This document shows positions 1 through 9,213 of a stretch of 64,000 nt of DNA, piece after piece. The first letter of the stretch is position 1. Each line of letters begins with the position of its first letter. This DNA is from Hafnia alvei (lineage in GTDB: Bacteria; Pseudomonadota; Gammaproteobacteria; Enterobacterales; Enterobacteriaceae). The position numbers and the translations under genes are program-made. The stretch spans positions 2,666,001 to 2,730,000 of the forward strand of contig NZ_OZ061315.1 of the NCBI RefSeq assembly GCF_964063325.1. Reading direction: 5' to 3'. The notes under the pieces are model-generated. The model searched no databases and was not told the DNA's origin. It saw only the letters and a program-made list of their open reading frames with translations.

Positions 1-627
1 CAGGCCGAAAATAGCGATATTATCGCTGTCAATATCGACGATCATTCCGTGGGTTTCTTCGAGTGCTACTGCTCAAACAACAAAATCATTCAAACAAATC
101 TTCTTGAGTACCAAACGACAGCAATCAAAAAATTTGCCACCGCCTATGACTCTTTTAACAAAAAACTCAAGATAGTCTATACCCTCGAATACACAGATGG
201 CGGCGAAACCGAAGTTTCATACAGTGATGTGTATGGAGATAGCATTACTTATTTCCCTAGTAAGAAAATGATGCCGAAAGTTGGAACCGATCGGTTAGAG
301 CTAAATTTATCGAATCATAAAACGAGTTTTCCCGCTATACAGCCCTTCACCTGCACAACGGATATCTCTGACATAAGATTTATTATCGCGTGGAAAACAG
401 ATGCTGATGGCATTTGCTTCAATGAGTTTAACTCTGACTTTATCCCTTTAACGGTAGAATCGAACATCAACTCAGCGGGCGTCAATGCTAGCGCACCGTC
501 TATTGCGGTAACAGACAATCAGAAAGGGGTTATTTTTGGAGCAGCCGGCACTGAATCTAATGCTCTCTATCAGTCTGGCGTTTTGATGGCGATTGAAACA
601 TTGTCTGCAAACTCTATAAGTAAGTAG
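1..627 (+). CDS. Unknown protein, 5' end outside the window
   Basis: The frame is open from base 1 (in frame: Q A E N S D I I A V N I D D H), so the GTG at 49 is probably not the true start and the gene begins upstream. About 208 residues are visible, ending at TAG 625-627. The visible part has no transmembrane segment. It has many Ser/Thr/Asn residues and an alternating pattern suggestive of beta-strands, with a hydrophobic C-terminal stretch. I do not recognise the family. Base composition is AT-rich like the following kilobase, unlike the core genes further right, which fits acquired DNA. Certainty is good that it is coding, none for function. Confidence 0.6.
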   Translation, partial: QAENSDIIAVNIDDHSVGFFECYCSNNKIIQTNLLEYQTTAIKKFATAYDSFNKKLKIVYTLEYTDGGETEVSYSDVYGDSITYFPSKKMMPKVGTDRLELNLSNHKTSFPAIQPFTCTTDISDIRFIIAWKTDADGICFNEFNSDFIPLTVESNINSAGVNASAPSIAVTDNQKGVIFGAAGTESNALYQSGVLMAIETLSANSISK

Positions 628-1555
628 TGTTCGAATCTTAGAATACATTGGCTCGATAATCGGGCCACCTTCATAAAGTCCTGTCCCATCAATATTGGTT
701 TTCTGCACTCCCCTCATATAGCTCAAACCATATTATTTATAGATAAAAACCATCATTTTTTCTAATAATGCAATATTTTTCATAAGTCACATTAATACCG
801 CAACGTAATATTACTAAGACCTGTACGAGCAGGTAACTATAAATAGTATTGATTCTTTAATTTTATATAACCCTGTATATACAGGGTTATTAGAACGCCG
901 GCGGCATAACATTCAAGAAACATAATCCGATCGATTTTTTTTATTGAAGTTTGTATTGAGAATGTTAAATTAATCAACCTCAAGCAGGCTATAACCAGCA
1001 GCATATGGGCACAAAATCATATATATTCATGCAGTTATATATTTTCAATGGCGTAAAACCTGAACCACACATTACACATACCAGTAACTCTTAGAGAAAA
1101 TAATTCAATCAACACGCTTCATTATTGAGTAAAAATCATAACTATTGCCTGTGCTCTGATAAACGGCCTCCCACAACCAAAATAAAAGTGATTCATTTCA
1201 GTTGGTTACATTAATTTATCATTTCATTACGCGCCTGCATATCGTTGCTATGTTAATAAGCCTTACTATTTTGGCAATATTTAATTTTATTCTGTAATTT
1301 GCATAATCAATAAATTAACACTACAGAAAGAATTAAATCCAATTAATACGAAATAAAATTTCGGCAATTAAAACAATGTAATTATTTCTTTACATGATTT
1401 AAAAATATCAAAACTAAAAACGAAGCATGGTTATTTCAAATTAGTTGCAAATATAATTTTACTAGGTATTATTAACCTAAGTTATTAACTGCGAGGCTTT
1501 CAAAATAAAATACTCATCTGTATTAATTTAGGTAGGCAATTTAACTATTTATCGG
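628..1555. other. AT-rich intergenic region without a recognisable gene
   Basis: No credible ORF on either strand. It is very AT-rich, with A/T tracts typical of H-NS-bound acquired DNA. It holds two inverted repeats near 819-890 (listed separately) and presumably the promoter of the LysR gene at 1556. Confidence 0.6.
867..890. repeat. Perfect 24-bp palindrome
   Basis: The half-site ATAACCCTGTAT is followed directly by its exact reverse complement. The core CTGT-N4-ACAG is too short for a LexA box (CTGT-N8-ACAG). A second, weaker inverted repeat, ACCTG-N6-CAGGT, lies at 819-834. Either could be an operator or a small hairpin; no regulator can be assigned. Confidence 0.6.
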
Positions 1556-2467
1556 ATGGTTTATATACATATGTTTGTTCTGTCAAAAAACCTCAACTTA
1601 TTCATGATTACCGCACAAGAACTTTCCTTTAAAAAAGCAGCAAAACGGCTATTTATCACACCGTCTCCGCTTGGGAAATCAATAAACAACCTTGAGGAAC
1701 AATTGGGGTATGAGCTATTCACTAGAAGCAACGATGGTTTAAAATTAACTAGCAAGGGAAACTGTTTATATACAGAACTCCTCCCAAAATATGAGGAGCT
1801 AGTTAAATTAGAAAATGAGATCGTTCGTGGCCGCGGTTTGACACAAAACCCAATCATTAAAATTGGTGTTAATAATTATTACTTTTGGGGGCTTTGTTCA
1901 GCTTTAGATAATTTGCTAACGCAATATAATTACAACATCCAGATTATCAATATAGATACAGATATTCCTTACAACTTGCATAATGAAAATATTGATTTTT
2001 ATATCCACAACGGAGACGCTTTAGAGTCCTATGCAAATATTGAATCAACGCAGCTCCAAGGTGATAGGCTGATGCTGATGACGGGGAAAGACCTACTTCT
2101 CAAGTACCAAAACAACGTAGAAGCCGTCCTTTCTAATGCAACGTGGGCACAGCTAAGACACACCCCTAGCTCTCCCTACTTTAAAAACATGCATCAATAT
2201 AGAAATGACAGGCGTATAAACTCATCTCTGATTTCAACTTCAGAAATAACTCAAACTATCGAACTCGTGAAAAAGAACCTTGCGATAAGTTTTGTTTCAA
2301 AAACGATAGAAAAATCGCCATTTATCGAGAGAGATCATAACGTCGAATTTATTGATGTAGAAGGGCTTAGTTTTTACATTCCTAGGGAAATTTTCTATCT
2401 ATCAGCCAAAAAAGAAAAATTATCGATGCTAATAAATATAATATCCAAAGCTATAAATAATATTTAG
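1556..2467 (+). CDS. LysR-family transcriptional regulator
   Basis: 303 residues. The N-terminal winged HTH (about residues 10-70) has the LysR pattern: sFKKAAKRLFITPSPLGKSI, then LEEQLGYELFTR. The rest would be the ligand-binding domain, which is poorly conserved by eye. The start is ATG 1556; an in-frame ATG at 1571 would lose five residues. Neither has a strong ribosome-binding site. It stands alone in an AT-rich region, so its targets cannot be read from neighbours. Low-GC codon use suggests horizontal acquisition. Family assignment is secure, role unknown. Confidence 0.85.
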   Translation: MVYIHMFVLSKNLNLFMITAQELSFKKAAKRLFITPSPLGKSINNLEEQLGYELFTRSNDGLKLTSKGNCLYTELLPKYEELVKLENEIVRGRGLTQNPIIKIGVNNYYFWGLCSALDNLLTQYNYNIQIINIDTDIPYNLHNENIDFYIHNGDALESYANIESTQLQGDRLMLMTGKDLLLKYQNNVEAVLSNATWAQLRHTPSSPYFKNMHQYRNDRRINSSLISTSEITQTIELVKKNLAISFVSKTIEKSPFIERDHNVEFIDVEGLSFYIPREIFYLSAKKEKLSMLINIISKAINNI

Positions 2468-2831
2468 TATAAAAATAGCCGTACTAATAAACGTCTAAAG
2501 AACATTAAAAATTTATTGTCTATATTTTCTGATACTGTCCAACACCATTTATAATATATAATATTGAGTGTAAAACACTCATTGTGTTTCCGGTACATAA
2601 CTCATTCCATAACCGTCATCCCAACTAAAGCACTAAAATCGCGCTTTAGCCGCTGCTATTCTCACCTCCAAGTCATCGCCGTCAGATACCAATATTTTTC
2701 AACGATAAAGGCGCCAGCGCCACACGAAGCCCTACTCACTCGGTCTCACGTTTGATCGCTAATTTCGCCAAGCGACAACAAAGGACAGAACGTGCAGACT
2801 CGCCATAGGATTTGTGGTCATGCTGAAAAGC
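2468..2831. other. Intergenic region, no supported gene
   Basis: A 63-codon frame at 2564-2755 has no ribosome-binding site and no recognisable protein features. I see nothing else in this stretch. Confidence 0.5.
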
Positions 2832-2863
2832 AAAAACCCCAAGCTCATTACAAGCTTGGGGTT
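2832..2863 (-). terminator. Rho-independent terminator of tRNA-Ser
   Basis: An 11-bp stem (AACCCCAAGCT / AGCTTGGGGTT, 2835-2845 and 2853-2863) is followed on the minus strand by a T run. It lies just downstream of the tRNA. Confidence 0.85.
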
Positions 2864-2869
2864 CTAATT

Positions 2870-2957
2870 TGGCGGAAGGATAGAGATTCGAACTCTAGGA
2901 GCTATTACACTCGACGGTTTTCAAGACCGCTGCCTTAAACCACTCAGCCATCCTTCC
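2870..2957 (-). tRNA. serT: tRNA-Ser (anticodon UGA)
   Basis: An 88-nt class II tRNA on the minus strand. The acceptor stem is GGAAGGA/TCCTTCC, followed by G and an encoded CCA. The anticodon loop CTTGAAA gives anticodon TGA, decoding UCA. A long variable arm typical of tRNA-Ser is present. tRNA-Ser genes are common integration sites, and the AT-rich arm 1-2830 abuts the 3' end, but I found no second copy of the tRNA end inside the window. The symbol is by analogy with E. coli. Confidence 0.95.
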
Positions 2958-3173
2958 AATGGGGGCAGATATTAGCGACCTTCCCGGTGGCTGTCCAGCG
3001 TTAAAATGTTTTTTTTGCTCAAGTGAGCAATATTCATCCCATGCGGATCATTTTCAGCCAGAAAATGCTATTTATTAATCAGTTAAGCATCTATTCCCAA
3101 TGTTTTTCATGCGATAATGCGAGGTATATAGCAAATAAATCTCTTCGCAAGGCGACCATTTTTAGGCTTTTTT

Positions 3174-3671
3174 ATGGCACCCCACACCAAAATATTAGTT
3201 AGTAGCTGCTTAATGGGCTTTCCGGTTCGCTATAACGCGAGCGCCAAGCCGTTTATGCCTCCTGCATTGTTACGCTGGCAGCAAGAAGGACGGCTTGTAC
3301 TTTGCTGTCCTGAAGTGAGTGCGGGTTTCCCAACTCCACGCTTAAGCGCAGAAATACGTATTGCGCCGCTGGGCGAGCGTACGGTGGTTGAATCCAATAG
3401 TCATGACGTGACGTCAGGTTATTTGGCGGGGGCTCATATTGCCCTACAGCTAGCCCTTCAGCACCAATGTCGATTTGCATTGCTCACGGATGGCAGCCCA
3501 TCATGCGGTAGCTCACAAATTTACGATGGAAGTTTCAGCGGGAAGCGCATCGCTGGAATGGGGTTAACAACTTCACTACTCAGAGAAAACGGTATAACCG
3601 TTTTTGGCGAATCTGAATTCTCCGCGCTTGAAGAGGCAATTCATTTCTCGGATATGCAAACGGCCTTCTAA
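3174..3671 (+). CDS. DUF523 family protein
   Basis: 165 residues. It matches the DUF523 family by the N-terminal pattern KILVSSCLMGFPVRYNA, the CCPEVSAGFPTPR segment and the SPSCGSSQIYDGSF segment, which carry the family's conserved cysteines. Family members are small cytosolic proteins of unknown biochemistry, sometimes fused to DUF1722; here the protein stands alone. It starts at ATG 3174. It ends inside a hairpin (3658-3682) shared with the convergent DoxX gene. Confidence 0.85.
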   Translation: MAPHTKILVSSCLMGFPVRYNASAKPFMPPALLRWQQEGRLVLCCPEVSAGFPTPRLSAEIRIAPLGERTVVESNSHDVTSGYLAGAHIALQLALQHQCRFALLTDGSPSCGSSQIYDGSFSGKRIAGMGLTTSLLRENGITVFGESEFSALEEAIHFSDMQTAF

Positions 3672-3682
3672 GAGGCCGTTTA
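3658..3682. terminator. Bidirectional terminator hairpin
   Basis: Stem AAACGGCCT/AGGCCGTTT between the convergent DUF523 and DoxX genes. It overlaps the last codons of the DUF523 gene. Confidence 0.7.
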
Positions 3683-3700
3683 GTCGATAAATAAATAGGG

Positions 3701-4117
3701 TTACAGCTTTTTACTCAAACGATAATCAAGTGAATAGCGTCCTGCACCTGTCACTAACAAGAGTAAAAGCCCCCCGATAATGCTGATGTTTTTATAAAAG
3801 TTGATTTCGTTAAGCACCATATCCATCCCACTCAGTCTCCAGAATGGATGTCCAATAATTGAGGTTCCCAAAACATAAAGTGCAAAAATTGCAGCGATAG
3901 GCCGGGTCCAGAGCCCAAGAATAATCGCTAAACCAAAGAAAAACTCAATAACGACGGCAATAATGGCAGAGATATAAGGTAACGGTGCGCCATAGCCCTG
4001 CATCGCAGAAACGGCTAGCTCAAAATGAGCTAATTTCCACCAGCCAAAAATAATAAATAGCAGCATCAGTAGTATTCGGGAAAGAAGAATAAGAGAATCT
4101 TTCATACCGTCGCTCAT
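3701..4117 (-). CDS. DoxX family inner-membrane protein (YphA-like)
   Basis: 138 residues with four hydrophobic segments (about 8-28, 45-68, 72-92, 108-126) and the DoxX-type N-terminus LSRILLMLLFIIFGWWKL. It resembles E. coli YphA in length and topology. The family comprises small four-helix membrane proteins, some linked to quinone or redox roles; substrate unknown. The start ATG lies behind a good AAAGGAG-like site on the minus strand (about 4121-4128). It appears monocistronic. Confidence 0.85.
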   Translation of the reverse strand: MSDGMKDSLILLSRILLMLLFIIFGWWKLAHFELAVSAMQGYGAPLPYISAIIAVVIEFFFGLAIILGLWTRPIAAIFALYVLGTSIIGHPFWRLSGMDMVLNEINFYKNISIIGGLLLLLVTGAGRYSLDYRLSKKL

Positions 4118-4255
4118 TTTTAACTCCTTTGGTATAAAAAGAAGACAACCTTTCTATCTTCATTTTAGAACACAATGGAGAATTATCGAGCGGTGAATGA
4201 GATAGGCCACATCGTGCAGCATAGACGTGGCCAAAGAGAGGGATAGTCAGTGTCG

Positions 4256-4930
4256 TTAGATCATCACGTGAAATGTCTTCACGATCTCTAAAATGCCATT
4301 AATGATAAACTGAACACCCATGCAGACTAATAAAAATCCCATCAAACGGGAAATAGCGTCAATACCGCCCTTCCCCACTAGCTTCATAATGGCACCCGAG
4401 CTCCGCAAACACCCCCATAAAATAACGCTGACGGATAAAAACACCAGTACGGGTGCAACCAATAATACCCACTCGGGGAAATCAGCACCGTGCTTAATGG
4501 TGGACGCCGAGCTAATAATCATCGCGATAGTTCCTGGCCCCGCGGTGCTTGGCATCGCTAGCGGTACAAAAGCAATATTGGCCGTTGGGTGCTTGACCAA
4601 CTCTTTGGTTTTGCTTTCAACCTCAGGTCGATCTTCCATTTTCTGCTGTGGAAATAGCATTCGAAAACCAATAAAGGCCACGATTAATCCACCGGCGATG
4701 CGTAGCCCTGGGATCGAGATACCGAAGGTGTTCATGACTAATTGGCCCGCGTAGAAAGCGACCATCATGATAGCGAACACATAGACTGAAGCCATCAGCG
4801 ACTGGCGATTTCGCTCCTCGCGATTCATATTTCCGGCTAGGCCAAGAAACAATGCAACCGTTGTTAATGGGTTTGCCAACGGCAACAAAACCACCAGTCC
4901 TAGTCCAATTGCTTTAAATAATTCAATCAT
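4256..4930 (-). CDS. marC: MarC family inner-membrane protein
   Basis: 224 residues, nearly colinear with E. coli MarC, including the N-terminal KAIGLGLVVLLPLANP motif and the PLAMPSTAGPGTIAMI segment. Six membrane helices are predicted. MarC was once linked to multiple antibiotic resistance, but that role was not upheld; its true function is unknown. In E. coli marC is divergent from marRAB; here no marRAB is adjacent. Confidence 0.95.
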   Translation of the reverse strand: MIELFKAIGLGLVVLLPLANPLTTVALFLGLAGNMNREERNRQSLMASVYVFAIMMVAFYAGQLVMNTFGISIPGLRIAGGLIVAFIGFRMLFPQQKMEDRPEVESKTKELVKHPTANIAFVPLAMPSTAGPGTIAMIISSASTIKHGADFPEWVLLVAPVLVFLSVSVILWGCLRSSGAIMKLVGKGGIDAISRLMGFLLVCMGVQFIINGILEIVKTFHVMI

Positions 4931-5020
4931 TAGTCATGCTATCCTTGGTATGTTTTTTGATACTCGGTGAGTCAACATTTCGAGTATATGAAATCAACAC
5001 CACTCCCGCTATACCGATTA

Positions 5021-5920
5021 TCAGCCCCTATTTTTATTCTTCGACTTATCCAACTCATTACGTATCTGCGCATGGCTGATTAACGCGAAAATGAAGGTAC
5101 CTCCGATAATATTTCCAGCCAGCGTAGGTAAAGCAAATGGGTATAAAAATGCCTGCCAATTAAGATGACCTGAAAATACGAGATACAGAACTTCAACGGA
5201 GCCAACAACGATATGCGTTAAATCACCTATCGCAACGAGATACGTCATGATAATAATCACCCAAATTTTGGCGGCTCCGGCTGATGGAAACATCCAGACC
5301 ATCGAGGCGATAATCCAACCAGAAATAACGGCGTTAGCAAACATCTCGGTGGGCGAGTTACTCATCACCTGCTGGCTGATTGTTACAAATGCCTCACGCG
5401 TTTCCACATCAAATACCGGCAAATACCAAAAAATAAACGCGACAAGGCCTGTGCCGATTAAATTGCCGAATAGAACTAATCCCCACAGCCGCATCAGCAA
5501 AACAAAATTAGTTTTATTGGGTTTAGTCATAACGGGAAGTACTGCTGTTAGCGTATTCTCGGTAAACAACTGTTGTCGCGCCATAATGACGATTATAAAC
5601 CCGAAGGTATAACCAAAGTTCTCTAACAAAAAGGCGCCGGGAACACCATCCAGTTTGACATGAAAAATCCCCTTCGCCATCAACGATGCACCCATCGAAA
5701 GTCCTGCGGCGAGCGCCGACCACAAAAGCGCCCAAATATCACGCTCCAGCTCCTTCGTTCCTTCTTGGCGAATAATTTCGTGCACCGCAGCCGCGCGCGA
5801 CGGTAGCTGCTCTTCATCGGTATTAATCGATTTCCCTTGCTTTTCTTCTTCGTTATCGACCTTTAAATCATCTGAGGGTTTCTCATCGACAATCTCTTCT
5901 GGTTTTGGCTCATCATTCAT
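5021..5920 (-). CDS. yfdC: YfdC-like formate/nitrite transporter family protein
   Basis: 299 residues. An acidic, charged N-terminal tail of about 65 residues precedes the six-helix FNT channel fold. The conserved region includes GLSMGASLMAKG and the IGDLTHIVVGSVEV segment. It matches E. coli YfdC rather than FocA/NirC, because of the long N-terminal extension. The substrate is unproven. The gene is divergent from yjcB, with a CRP-like site between them. Confidence 0.9.
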   Translation of the reverse strand: MNDEPKPEEIVDEKPSDDLKVDNEEEKQGKSINTDEEQLPSRAAAVHEIIRQEGTKELERDIWALLWSALAAGLSMGASLMAKGIFHVKLDGVPGAFLLENFGYTFGFIIVIMARQQLFTENTLTAVLPVMTKPNKTNFVLLMRLWGLVLFGNLIGTGLVAFIFWYLPVFDVETREAFVTISQQVMSNSPTEMFANAVISGWIIASMVWMFPSAGAAKIWVIIIMTYLVAIGDLTHIVVGSVEVLYLVFSGHLNWQAFLYPFALPTLAGNIIGGTFIFALISHAQIRNELDKSKNKNRG

Positions 5921-6056
5921 TCTGCACTCCTTCTGATTGTTAGATTAAGCGTAGACGCTCATCCGAAGATGCAGTACCTCTGATTTTCTCTGGAAACAGT
6001 AATGCAGGCTTTTGGATGAAAAACCTGCTGGAGCATTCGCTCGCTGGAATTTATAA

Positions 6057-6072
6057 TGTGACCAACGTCACA
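6057..6072. promoter_or_regulatory. CRP-binding site
   Basis: TGTGA-CCAACG-TCACA, flanked by AA and TTTT, is essentially the CRP consensus. It lies 29 bp upstream of the yjcB start and 137 bp upstream of the yfdC start, so it could serve either gene of the divergent pair. Confidence 0.8.
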
Positions 6073-6100
6073 TTTTAATATTGAGTAAGGATTGGGTTAC

Positions 6101-6379
6101 ATGGGTACTGTTATGACCGGGCTGATCGTCGCCCGCTGGGAAATTATGAGCACGTTTATGATGTTTATTGCCAGCTCATTGAATGTCAAATTCCGCAAAA
6201 AAGGCCATCGTTTTGTCGCCTTTACATTCAGCGGCATTGGTTTTGCCATCACATGTTGGCTGGTTTTGGCGTTATCTGGCACCACCATTAACACGGCCGG
6301 CATGAGCCATTTTTGGGCCGTTGCAAAAGACGTCTTTGTCGATGTAATGAGTCAACCCGCTACCTATAGCATGATGTGA
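6101..6379 (+). CDS. yjcB: YjcB-like small inner-membrane protein
   Basis: 92 residues. It starts at ATG 6101 behind TAAGGA; a TTG nine bases upstream is in frame but less likely. It aligns by eye with E. coli YjcB over its whole length (MGT start, RW, FMMFIAS-LN-FR, a central hydrophobic helix, MSQP end). There are two membrane segments (about 15-30 and 42-65). Function unknown. The near-perfect CRP site just upstream suggests carbon-source control. Confidence 0.85.
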   Translation: MGTVMTGLIVARWEIMSTFMMFIASSLNVKFRKKGHRFVAFTFSGIGFAITCWLVLALSGTTINTAGMSHFWAVAKDVFVDVMSQPATYSMM

Positions 6380-6380
6380 C

Positions 6381-6590
6381 ATGCTCTGGGAGAGTACCCA
6401 AAAGAGCATGGCACCGCAGGTTTTTTATGATCATGCATCACTGCCTGAGGCACTAACGCCGGCTAAAAGCGAAGCCTTAAGCATTTTCATTGCCGTATTC
6501 CAGCGACTTGAACTATGGCGTGCAACGGCATATTTTGCGACGGACTGGGCAATTTTAACTCTTTTTGCATTCATCATTTGGCTCCTCTGA
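6381..6590 (+). CDS. Small hypothetical protein
   Basis: A 69-codon frame whose ATG lies one base after the yjcB stop (TGA-C-ATG), allowing translational coupling. It has a soluble N-terminus and one C-terminal hydrophobic helix (about residues 48-69). No ribosome-binding site of its own and no recognised family. It could be a real yjcB partner or a chance frame. Confidence 0.4.
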   Translation: MLWESTQKSMAPQVFYDHASLPEALTPAKSEALSIFIAVFQRLELWRATAYFATDWAILTLFAFIIWLL

Positions 6591-6731
6591 TAACTGAGCG
6601 CTATTCCTACACGCTCACAGTTATTAGGAAAAAGCCTATACCTTTCTGCTTCAAGCTGTGTTTTTAAATTGTAAACTTTTGCCGAAAACTATATCCAAAA
6701 AACATAGCGTAAAGGCTTAGGGCTATAAAAC

Positions 6732-6756
6732 AAAAAAGGGCCGCAATGCGGCCCTT
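6732..6756 (-). terminator. proP terminator
   Basis: Stem AAGGGCCGC/GCGGCCCTT followed on the minus strand by a run of six T, 17 bp past the proP stop. Confidence 0.9.
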
Positions 6757-6772
6757 GATTCAGTCAGATGCT

Positions 6773-8275
6773 TTAATCCAACTTGGGATGCTGGTCGATA
6801 AGGCGTTGTTTTTGACGCTCCAACTCCTCAATCTGCCCGTTAATATCTTCGACCTTCTGCTCAATGTTGTCATACGTTTCTTGTAACAACTCTTTGGCTT
6901 CAGCGCGGTCTGATGCCGCAGGCGTTGCACCACGCAGTGGTTTGTTTGCGGTTTCTTTCATAAAGATCCCCGTTGCCAAACCTATCAATGCAACAACCAT
7001 AAGGTAATACGCTGGCATATACAGGTTGTTTGTCGTCTCAACTAACCACGCGGCAATTGTTGGCGTTAAACCAGCCACCAGAACCGAGATGTTGAAGGAG
7101 ATCGCCAAAGCACTGTAACGGATATGGGTTGGGAACATCGCAGGCAGCGTCGATGCCATAACGCCGGTGAAGGCATTCAGTAATACGGCAAGGATAAGCA
7201 GGCCTAAGAAGATCAACCCAATGACATCACTATTAATCAGCTTGAAGCATGGGATTGCCAGCAACAGTAAACCAACGCTGCCGAAAATAATAAAAGGCTT
7301 ACGGCCATAACGGTCACTCATCAACCCCATCACTGGCTGCACAAACAGCATGCCAATCATGATAGCAATGATGATCAGTACCCCATGGTCTTCAGAGTAA
7401 TGCAGGTTATGTGATAAATAACTCGGCATATACGTCAGCAGCATGTAATAGGTTACGTTGGTTGAAATTACCACACCTACGCACGTTAATAAGCTTTTCC
7501 AATGCTGGGAAACGATTTGTCTAAATGAAGTCTTAGGCGGATTTTGGATCGCGTTGCGATCGTCTTTTTCCATTTTATCGACATGCTGTTGGAATGCTGG
7601 AGTCTCTTCCAGCGCATGACGCAGATAAAGACCGATTAAGCCCAACGGAGCCGCAATAAAGAACGGAATACGCCAACCCCAATCAAGGAAGTCCTGCTCA
7701 CCGACAATACTAGAAATAAGAACAACGACGCCTGCGCCAAGGACAAAACCGGCTATTGAACCGAAATCTAACCAGCTGCCCATAAATCCACGTTTTCTGT
7801 CTGGAGAATATTCGGCAACAAAGATTGCCGCACCAGAATATTCACCACCGACAGAAAAGCCCTGAGCTAATTTAGCTAACAGCAGCAGAATCGGAGCCCA
7901 AATGCCGATAGAGGCATAGGAAGGGATTAAACCAATACAGAACGTGCTGACGGCCATGATAATAATCGTGACGGACAGAACTTTTTGGCGACCAAATTTA
8001 TCGCCCAATGCGCCGAAGAAAACGCCACCGAGAGGACGGATTAAAAATGGAACAGAGAATGTTGCTAGGGCGGCAATCATCTGAATGCCAGGATCTGCCC
8101 CGGGAAAAAATACCTGTCCAAGTGCATAGGCCACAAAGCCATATACACCAAAGTCGAACCACTCCATTGCATTACCAAGCGCAGCAGCGGTGATAGCTTT
8201 TTTTAATTTTTCATCATCAATAATTGTAATGTCGTTAATGTGTAGCGGCTTTGCCTGCTTTCTTCTTAATCTCAT
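6773..8275 (-). CDS. proP: Osmosensory proline/glycine betaine transporter ProP
   Basis: 500 residues, the same length as E. coli ProP. It is a 12-helix MFS H+ symporter for compatible solutes. Visible features are the N-terminal NAMEWFDFGVYGFVAYALG segment, the MFS loop motif GDKFGRQKVL and the sugar-transporter-like DRYGRKP. The C-terminal cytosolic extension (about residues 450-497) has heptad spacing (ELLQETYDNIEQKVEDINGQ), the coiled coil known to tune osmotic activation. It has its own terminator. A CRP-like site at 8507-8522 fits the known CRP control of the distal proP promoter in E. coli. Confidence 0.95.
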   Translation of the reverse strand: MRLRRKQAKPLHINDITIIDDEKLKKAITAAALGNAMEWFDFGVYGFVAYALGQVFFPGADPGIQMIAALATFSVPFLIRPLGGVFFGALGDKFGRQKVLSVTIIIMAVSTFCIGLIPSYASIGIWAPILLLLAKLAQGFSVGGEYSGAAIFVAEYSPDRKRGFMGSWLDFGSIAGFVLGAGVVVLISSIVGEQDFLDWGWRIPFFIAAPLGLIGLYLRHALEETPAFQQHVDKMEKDDRNAIQNPPKTSFRQIVSQHWKSLLTCVGVVISTNVTYYMLLTYMPSYLSHNLHYSEDHGVLIIIAIMIGMLFVQPVMGLMSDRYGRKPFIIFGSVGLLLLAIPCFKLINSDVIGLIFLGLLILAVLLNAFTGVMASTLPAMFPTHIRYSALAISFNISVLVAGLTPTIAAWLVETTNNLYMPAYYLMVVALIGLATGIFMKETANKPLRGATPAASDRAEAKELLQETYDNIEQKVEDINGQIEELERQKQRLIDQHPKLD

Positions 8276-8690
8276 TATCGTTTCCTTGCTAAATTTTGTG
8301 CTGCACAGCGAAAGCCATCTCGCTGAGGCGCACGGTGGCCACTTATGCCTGATAGACGTGGCCTAAATCGCCGTCAATATGCGTTATTGGAGAGCCATTC
8401 TCCGCTAAACTACGCATTTCTCGGCCCTTTTATCCTTATTTAATCCTTCAAATAACGCAGCGGGTAGATAACAATAATTCAACAAAATGGTCCAAATGTC
8501 AAAATTTGTGATCTTAGTCACCTGAAACGTAAAGATGATTTGGCTAGGAAAATAACTAGCAAAGCTTATATTAACGACAGGGAATTAATTAACGGATTAA
8601 ATATTTTTACTATCAGGAAAGCTGAATAACGCGGGCTTTGAATGGCATCATTGAGTAGGCATCATCCGTGATACCCAAGCCAAAATTGAA
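8276..8690. other. proP upstream region with a CRP-like site
   Basis: No gene. TGTGA-TCTTAG-TCACC at 8507-8522 matches the CRP consensus at nine of ten key positions, 232 bp upstream of proP. The region also holds the yfiB 3' flank. Confidence 0.6.
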
Positions 8691-9176
8691 TTATGGTGAC
8701 TCGATTACAATAGCAACGCGTCTATTTTCTGAGCGGCCTTGTTTAGTACTATTACTCGCAATCGGGTTACTCTCACCCATACCACGAGTCGTCAGATTCA
8801 TTCGTGGGATCCCACCCTGAGAAAGTGCATCCGCCACGGTATTGGCTCTTTTCAAAGAGAGCTGTTGGTTATAGCTTTCGTCGCCATAATTATCAGTGTA
8901 GCCACTCAGACGCGCATGCATGATATTAATTTGCGCGAGCGTTTTACCCATTCGTTTTACTGTTTCAACGCTTTCTGGCGTTAGATTGGACTTATTGTTA
9001 CCGAAAAGAACTTTCTCAGATAGGCCAAACATCCACCCTTCTTCCGTTTGTTGAAAGCCTTGTTCTTTTAGTACTGCAATTTGTTCAGCGGTAAGCCCGC
9101 CTTTATGCTGACAGCCGGCCAAAAATAACATGGCTAAGAACATGCCAATAAATTTCCAGTGAATATGCGTTTTCAC
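8691..9176 (-). CDS. yfiB: OmpA-like lipoprotein YfiB
   Basis: 161 residues. The signal peptide ends in the lipobox LAGC (Cys at about residue 22). The OmpA C-terminal peptidoglycan-binding domain spans about 55-158, with VLFGNNKSNLTPES and LSGYTDNYGDESYNQQLSLKRA. It is the last gene of yfiR-yfiN-yfiB. In this system YfiB at the outer membrane or peptidoglycan is thought to sequester YfiR and so release the cyclase YfiN. Length matches E. coli YfiB (160). Confidence 0.93.
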   Translation of the reverse strand: MKTHIHWKFIGMFLAMLFLAGCQHKGGLTAEQIAVLKEQGFQQTEEGWMFGLSEKVLFGNNKSNLTPESVETVKRMGKTLAQINIMHARLSGYTDNYGDESYNQQLSLKRANTVADALSQGGIPRMNLTTRGMGESNPIASNSTKQGRSENRRVAIVIESP

Positions 9177-9213
9177 GTTTCCTACTCCCTATTTCTATTT
9201 TTTAACGTTCTCG

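Noticed and set aside
867..890. LexA-like box in the left AT-rich gap
   Set aside because: CTGT and ACAG are separated by 4 bp; LexA needs 8.
2870..2957. Attachment-site duplication of the tRNA-Ser 3' end
   Set aside because: No second copy of the tRNA end was found within the window, so integration there is only a possibility.
6101..6590. A single gene split by a frameshift (yjcB plus the following ORF)
   Set aside because: The first ORF already has the full YjcB length and natural C-terminus.
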